Shown in pieces: positions 1-9,552 of a DNA stretch of 64,000 nucleotides. Source of the DNA: an uncultured Alphaproteobacteria bacterium (lineage in GTDB: Bacteria; Pseudomonadota; Alphaproteobacteria; Rhodobacterales; Rhodobacteraceae); contig CAJXHI010000010.1 in NCBI GenBank assembly GCA_913051655.1, positions 16,195 to 80,194 on the forward strand, read 5' to 3'. Every line of letters begins with the position of its first letter. Position 1 is the stretch's first letter. The position numbers and the translations under genes were made by a program. The notes beneath the pieces are model-generated. The model searched no databases and was not told the DNA's origin. It saw only the letters and a program-made list of their open reading frames with translations.

Positions 1-290
1 TTTCCCTGTTCGTTCAGCCAATAGACGAAGACAATTGCGCTGTTTGGCCTTGGATGGCGCTTTATGACGACGAAAGCTCAATGGCCGATATGGTAGAATT
101 CCAGCAGCTGATTTTTCTTCAGGATCGTAATATCTTGGAAAATCAAATTCCCAAACGCTTGCCAATTGATCCGAAAATGGAAATTCCGACGCGCGCTGAC
201 TTGACTTCGGTTGCCTATCGTCGCTGGCTTAAAAAAAGTGGTGCACTTTATGGAGCATTGATACAACCAGCCGAGCAAAGCGCAGAGTGA
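1..290 (+). CDS. Rieske-type aromatic ring oxygenase, C-terminal fragment
   Basis: The gene is cut by the left edge. The frame is open from base 3 and ends with TGA at 288-290, leaving about 95 residues. The tail runs through a stretch ending in QDRNILENQIPKRLP and closes with AYRRWLKKSG. This layout (E/DQ-D-x-x-I-x-E-x-Q-P, then an A-x-x-Y-R-R-W helix) is typical of the catalytic-domain end of Rieske 2Fe-2S mononuclear iron oxygenases of the vanillate demethylase / phenylpropionate dioxygenase type. The Rieske centre and iron ligands lie outside the window, so the substrate cannot be inferred. Its stop overlaps or abuts the GST gene, which suggests one transcript. Confidence 0.7.
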   Translation, partial: SLFVQPIDEDNCAVWPWMALYDDESSMADMVEFQQLIFLQDRNILENQIPKRLPIDPKMEIPTRADLTSVAYRRWLKKSGALYGALIQPAEQSAE

Positions 291-295
291 CACGA

Positions 296-994
296 ATGGA
301 ATTTACGCTTTATGATTACGCCCTTTCTGGAAATTGTTATAAAGTAAGGCTTTTTGCCAGCATCCTTGGTGTCAATTACGAAAAAATATCTGTGGAGTTC
401 CATCCCGCGGCGGAACATAAGTCCGAAACGATGCTCCAGATTTCCCCAGCGGGAACTTTGCCGATTCTCACAGTGGGTGAAATGGTACTGTCTGAAACGC
501 AGGCAATGTTGTTTTGGATGGCAAAAACTTATGACCGTTCTGGGGCTTGGTGGCCAAATAACTATGATCCAATGGCGCAAGCGATGGTTTTGCAGTGGTT
601 GGGGTTTTCAGGGGATTTAACCGCTACGATTGGGCAAGCCAGATTGAATTCATTGTTTCAAACACCAATCGATAGGGCCAAAGTTGTCAAATGCTCTGTT
701 ACTGCACTTAGACGTTTGGAGGCGCATCTGACGGAGCAGTCGTTCGAACAGAAGAAATTCATTACAGGCGTATTCCCGACGATCGCGGATTTGGCATGTT
801 TCCCCTATGTTGCCCTTAGCGGGGATGTGGGTACTGATCCTGGTTTGGAGCACGACAGTTATCCTGCGATCAGAAATTGGATATACGAAATTAAATCTTT
901 GCCGGGATTCATTCCAATGCCAGGCATATTTGAAATGCATCAATTGAAAGATCATGAAGCGGATCCCACTATTAGACAGGTGCCGGAAGGATAA
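296..994 (+). CDS. Glutathione S-transferase family protein
   Basis: A cytosolic GST-like protein of 232 residues. It has an N-terminal thioredoxin-like domain (about 1-80) with the catalytic-serine region SGNCYKVRLF, the cis-proline segment SPAGTLPIL and the glutathione-contacting LSETQAMLFW, followed by an all-helical C-terminal domain. I chose the ATG at 296 because the protein then begins directly with the first beta strand. A GTG at 287 in the same frame would add three residues and overlap the upstream stop. It sits between a Rieske oxygenase and a purine deaminase, so it may work on a reactive product of that pathway, but that is inference. The family assignment is firm and the substrate is unknown. 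Confidence 0.8.
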   Translation: MEFTLYDYALSGNCYKVRLFASILGVNYEKISVEFHPAAEHKSETMLQISPAGTLPILTVGEMVLSETQAMLFWMAKTYDRSGAWWPNNYDPMAQAMVLQWLGFSGDLTATIGQARLNSLFQTPIDRAKVVKCSVTALRRLEAHLTEQSFEQKKFITGVFPTIADLACFPYVALSGDVGTDPGLEHDSYPAIRNWIYEIKSLPGFIPMPGIFEMHQLKDHEADPTIRQVPEG

Positions 995-999
995 AGAAT

Positions 1000-2382
1000 A
1001 TGGGTTATATTCTTTTCAAATCGTGCGATGCCATCGTTACATGTGATGAAACATGTCCCATCCATCGCAATGCTGATTTGTTAATCAATGGTGCAAAAGT
1101 GGAAAAAATCGGGACTGGATTTGTCTTTGATGACCTTCCTGCTGATACAGAGATCATAGACGGAGCAGGTCTCTTTTTATACCCAGGTCTCGTGAATACC
1201 CACCACCATTTTTTCCAGTGTTTTGTTAGGAATAATGCGCATCTGGATTGGACAAAATATTCTGTGATCGAATGGCTTAGTCTTATCTATCCAATTTTTT
1301 CACGGCTGGATGAGCCATGTTTTTATCACACTTCTGTTGTGGCAATTGCAGAATTGATCAAACATGGGTGCACAACGGCTTTTGACCACCAATATAATTT
1401 TCCAAGACATGCTGGAAAATTTTTGGTTGATCGCCAATTTGAAGCAGCCGAGCTTTTAGGGATACGATTCCATGCGGGTCGTGGTGGTAACACCCTGCCA
1501 AACTCTGAAGGCAGCACAATTCCGGACGAAATGCTGGAAACCACTGACGAGTTTATATCTGATTGTGAGAGGCTTATCGACACTTTCCATGACGCAGAGA
1601 AATATTCTATGAAGCAGGTGGTTATCGCACCATGTCAGCCGGTAAATTCCTATGAGGCGACATTCAAAGAATCGATCAATCTGGCGCGGGATAAAAAAGT
1701 TTTCTTGCACACTCATGTTGGCGAAGGCGAAAGCGAAGTCATGCATCAGCGCACAGGACTTCGGACCGTTGATTGGTGTGAACAGATCGGATTTCTGGGA
1801 GAAGATGTGTGGTTTGCCCATTGTTGGGAATTAGATGGTCGCGAAATAAGTAAGTTGGCCAACACGAATACTGGTGTGTCTCATTGTCCGGAACCTGTGT
1901 ATTTGGTTGGGGAGCAAGTGACACCTCTCTCAGAAATGGCGGCCAAAGATATTCGCATCAGCCTTGGTGCTGATGGGGCGGCGTCCAATGATAACTCGAA
2001 TTTAATGCACTGTATCCATAGCGCCTACATGCTTCAGGCACTTGTTTCCCGCACGACGAAGTTTTCGGTGCCTGAGCCAAAGGAATTTTTGAATTTTGCG
2101 ACGCGTGGCGGTGCTGATTGTTTAGGCAGATCTGACATCGGATGCCTAAGAGAAGGCATGGCAGCAGATTTATTTGCACTTAACACCAATAAATTGGATT
2201 ATGTTGGTGCAAAGCATGATCCGGCAAGTTTAATCCCGAAAATGGGCGTCAGTGAATATGTCGATTTGACAATGATAAATGGAAAATTTGTCTGGAGAAA
2301 TGGTGAGTTGGTTGGATTGGATGAAGAAAAGCTAACTTTTGATGCGGCGACTCACTTAAATCGCGTTGTTTATGAAATCTAA
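1000..2382 (+). CDS. Amidohydrolase, 8-oxoguanine deaminase-like
   Basis: A metal-dependent amidohydrolase of the TRZ/ATZ (cytosine/guanine deaminase) group, 460 residues. The TIM-barrel metal site is visible: HxH at about residues 68-70 (NTHHHFFQ), a further His in HTHVGEGESE, another in AHCWELDG, and the catalytic Asp in LGADGAASND. Guanine/8-oxoguanine deaminases of this group hydrolyse the amino group of a purine to give (8-oxo)xanthine. The direct downstream neighbour is a nucleoside-type BMP ABC importer 21 bases away, which supports a purine substrate. The gene starts five bases after the GST stop. Assignment to 8-oxoguanine rather than guanine or s-triazines rests on overall resemblance and context, so treat the exact substrate as probable. 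Confidence 0.75.
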   Translation: MGYILFKSCDAIVTCDETCPIHRNADLLINGAKVEKIGTGFVFDDLPADTEIIDGAGLFLYPGLVNTHHHFFQCFVRNNAHLDWTKYSVIEWLSLIYPIFSRLDEPCFYHTSVVAIAELIKHGCTTAFDHQYNFPRHAGKFLVDRQFEAAELLGIRFHAGRGGNTLPNSEGSTIPDEMLETTDEFISDCERLIDTFHDAEKYSMKQVVIAPCQPVNSYEATFKESINLARDKKVFLHTHVGEGESEVMHQRTGLRTVDWCEQIGFLGEDVWFAHCWELDGREISKLANTNTGVSHCPEPVYLVGEQVTPLSEMAAKDIRISLGADGAASNDNSNLMHCIHSAYMLQALVSRTTKFSVPEPKEFLNFATRGGADCLGRSDIGCLREGMAADLFALNTNKLDYVGAKHDPASLIPKMGVSEYVDLTMINGKFVWRNGELVGLDEEKLTFDAATHLNRVVYEI

Positions 2383-2403
2383 CCACAACAAGGAGAGAAG
2401 AAA

Positions 2404-3492
2404 ATGAAATCTCACTTAACAAAAATTCGGAATACAGCAGCCGCTGCTTTGTTTTCCGTCGGTGCTGTTTGTGCCGCCGCAAGTGCCGAGACATTGAATA
2501 TTGGGGTGTTGTTACCATCGCCTATTGCTGATGTGGGATGGTCACACGCTCTCGTCGAAGGGTTTAACGGAGTCAAAGAAAAATACGGCGATAATGTTAA
2601 ATTCAATATCGTCGAGAATATTCAAGAGGGTCCAGATGCCGATAGGATCATGAACAAAATGGTCGGTGATGGGAATAAGTTCATTCTTCTCGGGTCGTTT
2701 GGCTACATGAATAGCGGCTTGAAATTGGCAAAGCGTAACCCTGATGTAACGTTTGTCCACGCTTCGGGGTATAAAACCGCCAAAAACTTTTCGCCATTCA
2801 CCGCGAAATATTTTGAAGGGTCCTATTTAATGGGAATGGCTGCGGCCGAACTGACGAAATCGAAAAAACTTGGAGTGGTCGGCGCCTATGCTATCCCTGA
2901 ACTGATTTCTACAATCAACGGATTTACCTTAGGCGCACGTTCCATTGATCCGGAAATTACGGTCGACATCATCTGGCTGAATTCTTGGTTTGATCCCGCG
3001 AAAGCGCAAGCGTCCGCAAAAGCGCTTATCGCAAATGGTGCCGATGTGCTTTTTTCAAACTCTCAGGATACGCCGTCTGTGGTTTCTGTTGGTGAAGAGG
3101 AGGGCGCTTATGTCTTTAATTTGAACGGTTCGATGAAGGCCTATGCCCCAACGAAATACCTCGGCGTGGTGACAACAGATTGGTCACCATTCTTCACAGC
3201 GTCTGTTGATGGCCATTTGAATGGAACATTCGAAGGTCGCAATGAGTGGTTGGGCGTTGATGCAGACGTGGTTGTCGCCGAAGAATGGAGTGCAGATATT
3301 AGCGCAGAAATGATGTCAAAAATTAAGGCAGTCGAGGCAGAGATTGCATCTGGTGCACGCCATGTTTATGCCGGTCCAATTCTTAACCAAGACGGTGAAC
3401 AGATGGTTGCCGCTGGCGAACGACTGGATGATGGAGGCATTCTTGGCATCAACTGGCATGTCCAAGGTATCAATACACCACTGCCAAAATGA
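2404..3492 (+). CDS. BMP family ABC transporter substrate-binding protein
   Basis: Periplasmic binding protein of the basic membrane protein (Bmp/PnrA) family, which captures nucleosides or purines for an ABC importer. 362 residues. A Sec signal peptide covers about residues 1-28, with an alanine-rich core and an ASA|E cleavage site. There is no lipobox cysteine, so a soluble periplasmic form is expected. The mature protein begins TLNIGVLLPSPIADVGW, the usual first strand and ligand loop of this family. A good ribosome site (AAGGAG) precedes the ATG. A strong hairpin follows the gene before the ATPase gene, as is common where the binding protein must be made in excess. Confidence 0.88.
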   Translation: MKSHLTKIRNTAAAALFSVGAVCAAASAETLNIGVLLPSPIADVGWSHALVEGFNGVKEKYGDNVKFNIVENIQEGPDADRIMNKMVGDGNKFILLGSFGYMNSGLKLAKRNPDVTFVHASGYKTAKNFSPFTAKYFEGSYLMGMAAAELTKSKKLGVVGAYAIPELISTINGFTLGARSIDPEITVDIIWLNSWFDPAKAQASAKALIANGADVLFSNSQDTPSVVSVGEEEGAYVFNLNGSMKAYAPTKYLGVVTTDWSPFFTASVDGHLNGTFEGRNEWLGVDADVVVAEEWSADISAEMMSKIKAVEAEIASGARHVYAGPILNQDGEQMVAAGERLDDGGILGINWHVQGINTPLPK

Positions 3493-3500
3493 TACTTTCA

Positions 3501-3530
3501 TGTGTCCCAGCATATTTTTTCTGGGACACA
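3501..3530 (+). promoter_or_regulatory. Intercistronic hairpin after binding-protein gene
   Basis: A perfect 10-bp inverted repeat, TGTGTCCCAG and CTGGGACACA, encloses a 10-base loop CATATTTTTT. It lies 9 bases after the binding-protein stop and about 30 bases before the ATPase start. There is no U-run after the stem, so it is more likely a 3' mRNA-stabilising or partial-attenuation element than a full terminator. That would keep the binding protein above the membrane components. Confidence 0.7.
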
Positions 3531-3561
3531 GATCCATCTAAAATTCTGACAAAGCGACGAC

Positions 3562-5103
3562 ATGCAAAATGAACAAAAGCCTTTGCTGAGTCTAAGTCAG
3601 CTGACAAAAATCTACGGTTCGTTGGCTGCAAATGACTTAATTGATCTCAATGTTTTTTCGGGGTCAATACACGCCATTCTTGGAGAAAATGGTGCTGGTA
3701 AATCAACATTGATGAAACTGGTGTATGGAGTGGAAACGCCGGACGCGGGGGAAATTCATTGGAATGGTCAGAAAGTTAACAATTGGAATCCAGCCGTCGC
3801 TCGACGTTTGGGCATTGGTATGGTGTTCCAGCATTTTTCACTTTTTGAAACCTTATCTGTTGTCGAAAATATTGCCCTGACCATTGAAGGTTCGCGGCCC
3901 GAGTTGATTGAACGTATTCGCAAAATTGGTGCAGATTACCAACTTGAAATTGACCCAATGGCTATGGTGAATTCTCTGTCGGTAGGTCAACGCCAACGCG
4001 TAGAAATTATTCGCTGCTTGATGCAGGATTTGAAATTACTCATTCTGGATGAACCAACATCAGTGTTGCCGCCCCAACATGTGGGCGCCCTTTTCGATGC
4101 GCTTCGTAAGCTGCAGAACGATGGTGTCGCAATTCTTTATATTTCCCACAAACTCGAGGAAATTCGCGAATTATGCGACGTAGCTACGATCCTTCGGGAT
4201 GGTAAGGTCACGGGCACTGTTGACCCAAACCAATCAACGGCACAGGAATTGGCCACCCTTATGATTGGCCGCAGTATTCCAAAAATTGACAGACACGACA
4301 GTCAAAATAAAACAAAGTCAGAAGTCTTGGCTATACGTAACTTAAGTGTGAAAAACCTTGATCCCTTTGGTGCAGATCTTAGAAACTGCAATCTGAACGT
4401 CTTTGGTGGGGAAATTGTAGGGATTGCTGGCGTTTCTGGAAATGGGCAGCAAGAGCTTGGTCGCATCATTTCCGGAGAGGAGCTGAACAGCGATCTTAAT
4501 CCAAGCAGTATTGAAATGTTTGGTCAGTCGGTGAAAGGAAAGGGCGTTATAGAAAGACGTGATCTTGGCTTTTCCTTTGTGCCGGAAGAGCGGCTTGGAC
4601 GCGGCGCCGTACCGTCTATGTCACTCAGGCAAAATTCTCTTCTCACTGCTTTCAAAAAAGGCATGCTCAAAAAAGGTTTTATCCAAAGTGACAGGGTGGC
4701 AGAATATACTGATCAATGTATATCCGAATTTTCGGTAAAGGCTTCGGGATCTTCTGCAACAGCCAATTCTTTGTCAGGTGGGAATTTACAGAAATTTTTG
4801 GTGGGGCGAGAACTTTGTTTGCAACCTAAATTGTTGTTTTTATCTCAGCCAACGTGGGGCGTTGACGTTGGATCAGCCAATGAAATCAGGCGCAAATTAA
4901 TTAATCTGCGTGACGCGGGGGTTGCTATTCTTGTGGTTTCAGAAGAGCTCGAAGAACTGTTCGAAATCACGGATCGGATGTATGTGCTTCGCAGTGGAAG
5001 CCTGTCGCCCTCCATGAAAACGAGCGAAGTGACCCCAGATGAAATTGGCGAATATATGATAGGCGAAAAAAGAGAGGAAATGGATCATGCTATTTCAGTT
5101 TGA
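3562..5103 (+). CDS. ABC transporter ATP-binding protein, nucleoside/sugar type
   Basis: ATPase subunit of the BMP-type importer, with two fused ABC domains in 513 residues. Domain 1 has Walker A GENGAGKST (about 41-49), signature LSVGQRQRV (about 138) and Walker B LLILDEPTSVL. Domain 2 has a degenerate Walker A (GVSGNGQQEL), signature LSGGNLQKF (about 403) and the family-typical SQPTWGVDVG in place of a DEPT Walker B. One competent and one degenerate site is normal for this sugar/nucleoside group (YufO/RbsA-like). The end overlaps the first permease gene by 17 bases, which implies translational coupling. Confidence 0.9.
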   Translation: MQNEQKPLLSLSQLTKIYGSLAANDLIDLNVFSGSIHAILGENGAGKSTLMKLVYGVETPDAGEIHWNGQKVNNWNPAVARRLGIGMVFQHFSLFETLSVVENIALTIEGSRPELIERIRKIGADYQLEIDPMAMVNSLSVGQRQRVEIIRCLMQDLKLLILDEPTSVLPPQHVGALFDALRKLQNDGVAILYISHKLEEIRELCDVATILRDGKVTGTVDPNQSTAQELATLMIGRSIPKIDRHDSQNKTKSEVLAIRNLSVKNLDPFGADLRNCNLNVFGGEIVGIAGVSGNGQQELGRIISGEELNSDLNPSSIEMFGQSVKGKGVIERRDLGFSFVPEERLGRGAVPSMSLRQNSLLTAFKKGMLKKGFIQSDRVAEYTDQCISEFSVKASGSSATANSLSGGNLQKFLVGRELCLQPKLLFLSQPTWGVDVGSANEIRRKLINLRDAGVAILVVSEELEELFEITDRMYVLRSGSLSPSMKTSEVTPDEIGEYMIGEKREEMDHAISV

Positions 5104-6178
5104 AAAACGCAATTCAGCCTCTAGAGCACTGATATTGGCAACCCCGTTTTTCGCCATCGCAGTAACTGTGCTGTTGAGCAGCACGATGCTTTTGCTTCAA
5201 GGAAAATCTCTGCATACGACGTTTTTTGCGTTTTTTATCGAACCATTTGAAAGCACATATGCGATTTCAGAAATCTTTCTGAAATTTGGGCCTTTGCTTC
5301 TGATCGCACAGGCATTAGCGATTGGGTTTAGAGCAAAAATTTGGAACATTGGTGCAGAGGGTCAGATGATCATGGGGGCGGTAGTGGCGTCGTCTATTCC
5401 AGTCTATTTTACGGACAGTGAGTCAATATTTCTTCTGCCTGCTATGATCATTCTGGGGGCTTTGGGGGGAATGGCATGGGCCGCGATCGCCGCCTTTTTG
5501 AGGGTGCGTTTTAACGCAAATGAAATTTTGGTGACGCTGATGTTGTCCTCTGTGGCTTTGCAAATTCTTTATTACCTGCTCTTGGGTCCATGGAAAGATC
5601 CGATGGGTTTTAATTTTCCGCAAACTGTAATGTTTCAGGATGCCGCATTATTCCCGCCTATCATATTTGGCTTCCGTCTAAATTATTCTTTGATCATTCC
5701 ATTAATCTTCACAGTCTTTGTTTGGATTTATATGGAAAGACGCTTTGGTGGATTTCAACTGGTTGTTGGCGGTCTTGCCCCTAATGCGGCGACATATGCA
5801 GGATACAGTTCTGGCGGAGCGGTATGGAAAAGCCTTTTGATCGCAGGTTTCGCTGCAGGGATCGCGGGCATGAGCGAAGTGGCAGGCCCTATCGGACAGC
5901 TACAACGCTCTGTCACTTCAGGTTATGGTTATTCAGCGATCATTGTTGCATATCTTGGGGGATTACATCCTGTAGGCATATTTTTTGCGGCCTTCTTTTT
6001 GTCTGTGATCCATATCGGTGGCGATTATGCGCTAGTGACTGCGGACCTTCCAATTAGTTCAGTGCATATTTTTCAGGGACTCCTTTTGGTGACTTATCTC
6101 GCAAGTTATACTTTTGTAAATTATCGTTTCAGGTCGCGCAAAGCACAGCGCGAATATATCGAAAGTTCTGCGACATGA
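5087..6178 (+). CDS. ABC transporter permease, nucleoside type (first)
   Basis: Inner-membrane permease of the branched-chain/sugar permease superfamily (YufP-like), 363 residues with about 8-10 hydrophobic segments. The family-typical core is FRAKIWNIGAEGQMIMGA, followed by FNANEILVTLMLS. It is the larger of the paired permeases of the BMP importer. It overlaps the ATPase gene at its 5' end and the second permease by an ATGA at its 3' end. Together with genes at 2404, 3562 and 6175 it makes a complete importer. Confidence 0.88.
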   Translation: MLFQFEKRNSASRALILATPFFAIAVTVLLSSTMLLLQGKSLHTTFFAFFIEPFESTYAISEIFLKFGPLLLIAQALAIGFRAKIWNIGAEGQMIMGAVVASSIPVYFTDSESIFLLPAMIILGALGGMAWAAIAAFLRVRFNANEILVTLMLSSVALQILYYLLLGPWKDPMGFNFPQTVMFQDAALFPPIIFGFRLNYSLIIPLIFTVFVWIYMERRFGGFQLVVGGLAPNAATYAGYSSGGAVWKSLLIAGFAAGIAGMSEVAGPIGQLQRSVTSGYGYSAIIVAYLGGLHPVGIFFAAFFLSVIHIGGDYALVTADLPISSVHIFQGLLLVTYLASYTFVNYRFRSRKAQREYIESSAT

Positions 6179-7101
6179 CCCCTCTTGAATTCTTCCTCTC
6201 TGGGACAATGAGCGCAGCAACAGTCTTTCTTCTAGCTGCTTTGGGTGAATTGGTTGCAGAAAAATCAGGTATGCTTAATTTGGGGGTTGAAGGAATGATG
6301 GCCATTTCTGCTGCAGTTGGGTTTGTTGTTACCTATCAAACCGGAAGCCACATTTTTGGTTTTTCGATTGCGGCTGTGGCTGGGATATTTGTGTCCCTAA
6401 TCTTTGCGCTGGTATCCATCACCTTTTTGGCAAACCAAGTTGCCACTGGATTGGCCGTTGGAATCTTAAGCCTGGGCGTTTCTGCCTTAATTGGGAAAAA
6501 ATATGAAAGTCTTACAATAAGCGCACCTGACCCGATCTTTATACCGGGATTAAGTGATATTCCTTTTATAGGCGCAGTATTTTTTCAACAAAACATTGTA
6601 GTTTATTGCGCGATCTTGATGTCTGTTATGATTGCTTTTTGCCTCAACAAGACCCGACTTGGCCTTGCTATTAGGGCATGTGGTGAAAATCCCAAAGCTG
6701 CTGAAGCATTGAGCTATTCGGTTTGGAAAATAAGGTATGGTGCTGTTGCTTTTGGTGGTATGATGGCGGGGTTTGCAGGTGCTTATGCCTCCACAATCTA
6801 TACTCCACTGTGGGCAGACGGGATGATCGCGGGACGAGGTTGGATCGCCGTGGCGCTTGTCGTTTTCGGCACATGGAAAACGAGCCGTATTTTCCTTGGG
6901 GCTTACTTGTTTGGGATGGTCACCTTGGGTGAACTAGTGGTGCAATCTTTGGGTTTTGCCGTGCCCTCCCAATTCTTGACAGCGATGCCTTTTGTGATAA
7001 CGATCGTGGTTCTAGCTATCATCTCTGCGGATATGAGCCGCCTGCGCTTGCACGCGCCTTATTCTTTAGGTGAAACATACGACGGTTCTGAGTCGCGATA
7101 A
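6175..7101 (+). CDS. ABC transporter permease, nucleoside type (second)
   Basis: Second inner-membrane permease (YufQ-like) of the BMP-type importer, 308 residues. It has the typical KSGMLNLGVEGMMAISA segment near the N-terminus and LGLAIRACGENPKAAEAL in the cytoplasmic loop that couples to the ATPase. Its start overlaps the stop of the first permease (ATGA). It is the last gene of the run; about 170 bases of AT-rich spacer separate it from the phenylacetate genes. Confidence 0.88.
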   Translation: MTPLEFFLSGTMSAATVFLLAALGELVAEKSGMLNLGVEGMMAISAAVGFVVTYQTGSHIFGFSIAAVAGIFVSLIFALVSITFLANQVATGLAVGILSLGVSALIGKKYESLTISAPDPIFIPGLSDIPFIGAVFFQQNIVVYCAILMSVMIAFCLNKTRLGLAIRACGENPKAAEALSYSVWKIRYGAVAFGGMMAGFAGAYASTIYTPLWADGMIAGRGWIAVALVVFGTWKTSRIFLGAYLFGMVTLGELVVQSLGFAVPSQFLTAMPFVITIVVLAIISADMSRLRLHAPYSLGETYDGSESR

Positions 7102-7209
7102 ACGTCTGTTACTTTGAACCCACAGGCTCTGTTACATGGAATTTATGGTTTAGTGTAATACGTGTTTTCTGCATTTTGATACCATCAAGGGCGATAATTC
7201 ATCTTTACG

Positions 7210-7245
7210 TGTTACAAATTATATATTAATGGAAATATTGTAACA
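7210..7245. promoter_or_regulatory. Inverted repeat TGTTACAA-N20-TTGTAACA upstream of the thiolase
   Basis: Perfect 8-bp half sites TGTTACAA (7210-7217) and TTGTAACA (7238-7245) frame 20 AT-rich bases, ending 24 bases before the GTG start at 7269. The TGTTAC core also occurs twice more in the same spacer, near 7105 and 7130. The position suits an operator or activator site for the paa run. The protein that would bind is not known from the sequence. Confidence 0.35.
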
Positions 7246-7268
7246 TTTATATTGGATGTGAGGGCTTT

Positions 7269-8465
7269 GTGAGCGCTTTTATAATTGATGCAGTCAGAAC
7301 CCCGATTGGTCGTTACGGAGGATCTTTGTCTGGTATTCGCACAGATGATCTTGCAGCACTCCCTATCTGTGAATTGATGCGTCGCCATCCTAATTTTGAT
7401 TGGGAAGATCTTGATGACGTCATTTATGGAGACGCTAATCAAGCTGGTGAGGATAACCGAAATGTCGCGCGGATGGCTGCGCTTTTGGCAGGTTTGCCAA
7501 CCAAGGTTCCTGGATCAACGATCAATCGTTTATGCGCTTCTGGCATGGATGCTGTGGGCATGGCAGCGCGCGCAATTAAAGCGGGGGATTACACTGCCGC
7601 CATTGCAGGTGGTGTCGAAAGTATGAGCCGCGCGCCCTTTGTCATGCCAAAGGCAGGTAGCGCTTTTGCTCGGAACAATGTTGTTTATGACACCACGATT
7701 GGCTGGCGGTTTGTGAACAAAAAGATGCAAGCGCAATATGGTACTGATTCCATGCCCGAAACAGCAGATAATATTGCCGAAGATTTTCAGGTGAGCCGCG
7801 AAGATCAGGACGCGTTTGCTGCACGATCTCAGTCGCGTTATGCTGCCGCTCTGAGCTTGGGGCGTTTTGATGATGAGGTGATGCCGGTTAGTATCCCACA
7901 GCGCAAAGAGGCCCCTATTATTGTTGATACGGATGAGCATCCTCGTGCAGGCACAGATGTTGAAAAGCTTGCCAAATTAAAAGGAATCAATGGTCCTGAA
8001 AAAACCGTCACAGCTGGCAATGCCTCCGGCGTGAATGATGGAGCGGCAGCGATGTTGCTTGCCAACGAAGATATTGCAAAAACTCATGAACCGCTTGCAC
8101 GGGTGGTGGGGATGGTCGCCATGGGAGTGGAACCGCGGATAATGGGTATTGGCCCGGTTCCTGCGACTGAGAAATTATTTAAGAAGACAGGGCTTAAGAT
8201 CGATCAGATGGATGTGATTGAAATTAATGAAGCCTTTGCGAGCCAAGCCTTAGCATCGCTCCGCGCACTCGGCCTGCCCGATGATGCAGAGCACGTCAAT
8301 CCAAATGGTGGCGCAATTTCACTCGGGCATCCGTTGGGGATGTCCGGTACGCGTCTTGTAATGACGGCGGCCTATCAATTACGCCGGACAAAAGGACGCT
8401 ATGCACTTTGTACTATGTGTGTTGGGGTTGGGCAAGGGGTTGCCCTGATCATAGAGCGCGCGTAA
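7269..8465 (+). CDS. paaJ: Acetyl-CoA acyltransferase, 3-oxoadipyl-CoA thiolase type
   Basis: Thiolase of 398 residues that would cleave 3-oxoadipyl-CoA (and, in the Paa pathway, 3-oxo-5,6-didehydrosuberyl-CoA) to acetyl-CoA and a shortened acyl-CoA. The nucleophile is Cys89 ([11 protein letters not shown]), the active-site His is about 354 ([11 protein letters not shown]) and the second Cys is about 384 (CVGVGQG). The start is a GTG. It lies 26 bases upstream of paaA and in the same direction, which favours the PaaJ/PcaF role over a general fatty-acid thiolase. The symbol rests on context. Confidence 0.82.
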   Translation: MSAFIIDAVRTPIGRYGGSLSGIRTDDLAALPICELMRRHPNFDWEDLDDVIYGDANQAGEDNRNVARMAALLAGLPTKVPGSTINRLCASGMDAVGMAARAIKAGDYTAAIAGGVESMSRAPFVMPKAGSAFARNNVVYDTTIGWRFVNKKMQAQYGTDSMPETADNIAEDFQVSREDQDAFAARSQSRYAAALSLGRFDDEVMPVSIPQRKEAPIIVDTDEHPRAGTDVEKLAKLKGINGPEKTVTAGNASGVNDGAAAMLLANEDIAKTHEPLARVVGMVAMGVEPRIMGIGPVPATEKLFKKTGLKIDQMDVIEINEAFASQALASLRALGLPDDAEHVNPNGGAISLGHPLGMSGTRLVMTAAYQLRRTKGRYALCTMCVGVGQGVALIIERA

Positions 8466-8491
8466 CAGTTTCTAATCAAAGGAGACACGAC

Positions 8492-9484
8492 ATGTATGCA
8501 CAGATGGTCAAATCGACAGGTCAGGCCGTGCGCACGCGCGACGACATGACTGTGGAAGAACGTGCCTTCCAGGATCGTATCGATCGGGGTGAGAAAATTG
8601 AACCCAAAGATTGGATGCCCGAAGGGTATCGCAAAAACCTGATCCGCCAAATCGGGCAGCATGCCCATTCAGAAATTGTCGGACAGCTTCCCGAAGGCAA
8701 TTGGATTACTCGGGCCCCAACGCTTGAACGCAAAGCCAATCTTCTAGCCAAAGTGCAGGATGAGGCGGGTCATGGGCTTTACCTTTATTGTGCAGCGGAA
8801 ACGCTTGGCGTGAGTCGAGATGAACTTTTTGACATGCTGCACACGGGTAAAATGAAATATTCGTCGATATTTAACTATCCAACCCTGACTTGGGCAGATA
8901 TGGGGGCTGTCGGTTGGCTTGTAGATGGTGCCGCGATCATGAACCAAGTACCTTTGCAACGGACTTCATATGGTCCCTATGCGCGTGCGATGGTGCGTAT
9001 TTGCAAAGAAGAAAGCTTTCATCAACGGCAAGGCTTTCAGGTTATGCTCACAATGGCGCGTGGAACAAAGGACCAGAAACGTATGGCGCAAGATGCGCTG
9101 AATCGTTTCTGGTACCCAGCATTGATGATGTTTGGTCCTTCTGACAAAGAGAGCGTTCACTCGGCTCAGTCCATGGCGTGGAAGATCAAAATGAACACCA
9201 ACGATGAGTTACGCCAGAAATTTGTCGATGAAACTGTCCCGCAGGCAGAGTTTTTGGGTCTAAGTGTTCCAGACGAAAAATTGACATGGAACGAAGAGAC
9301 CGAGCATTACGATTATTCTGAGCCGGATTGGAGCGAATTTTTCGATGTGATTTCGGGAAATGGCCCGTGCAACGCAGAGCGTTTGAAAACCCGTAAAAAA
9401 GCATGGGATGACGGCGCTTGGGTGCGTGAGGCGATGCTTGCCCATGCCCGTAAATCCAGAGCGCGCAGAGAAGCGGCAGAATAA
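8492..9484 (+). CDS. paaA: Phenylacetyl-CoA 1,2-epoxidase subunit PaaA
   Basis: Catalytic alpha subunit of the multicomponent epoxidase that forms ring-1,2-epoxyphenylacetyl-CoA. 330 residues. Carboxylate/His motifs for the di-iron site are visible as [10 protein letters not shown] and [10 protein letters not shown], in the expected four-helix bundle. I chose the ATG at 8492 because AAAGGAGA lies just upstream and the protein then starts like other PaaA. The frame is open further upstream (to 8408) but overlaps the thiolase. It is first of the paaABCDE series. Confidence 0.95.
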   Translation: MYAQMVKSTGQAVRTRDDMTVEERAFQDRIDRGEKIEPKDWMPEGYRKNLIRQIGQHAHSEIVGQLPEGNWITRAPTLERKANLLAKVQDEAGHGLYLYCAAETLGVSRDELFDMLHTGKMKYSSIFNYPTLTWADMGAVGWLVDGAAIMNQVPLQRTSYGPYARAMVRICKEESFHQRQGFQVMLTMARGTKDQKRMAQDALNRFWYPALMMFGPSDKESVHSAQSMAWKIKMNTNDELRQKFVDETVPQAEFLGLSVPDEKLTWNEETEHYDYSEPDWSEFFDVISGNGPCNAERLKTRKKAWDDGAWVREAMLAHARKSRARREAAE

Positions 9485-9552
9485 CCATGTCACGGTGGTC
9501 TGGCGTTCATTGTGCTATTAACACCTGATATTGATCATTAGAGGTCCATAAA

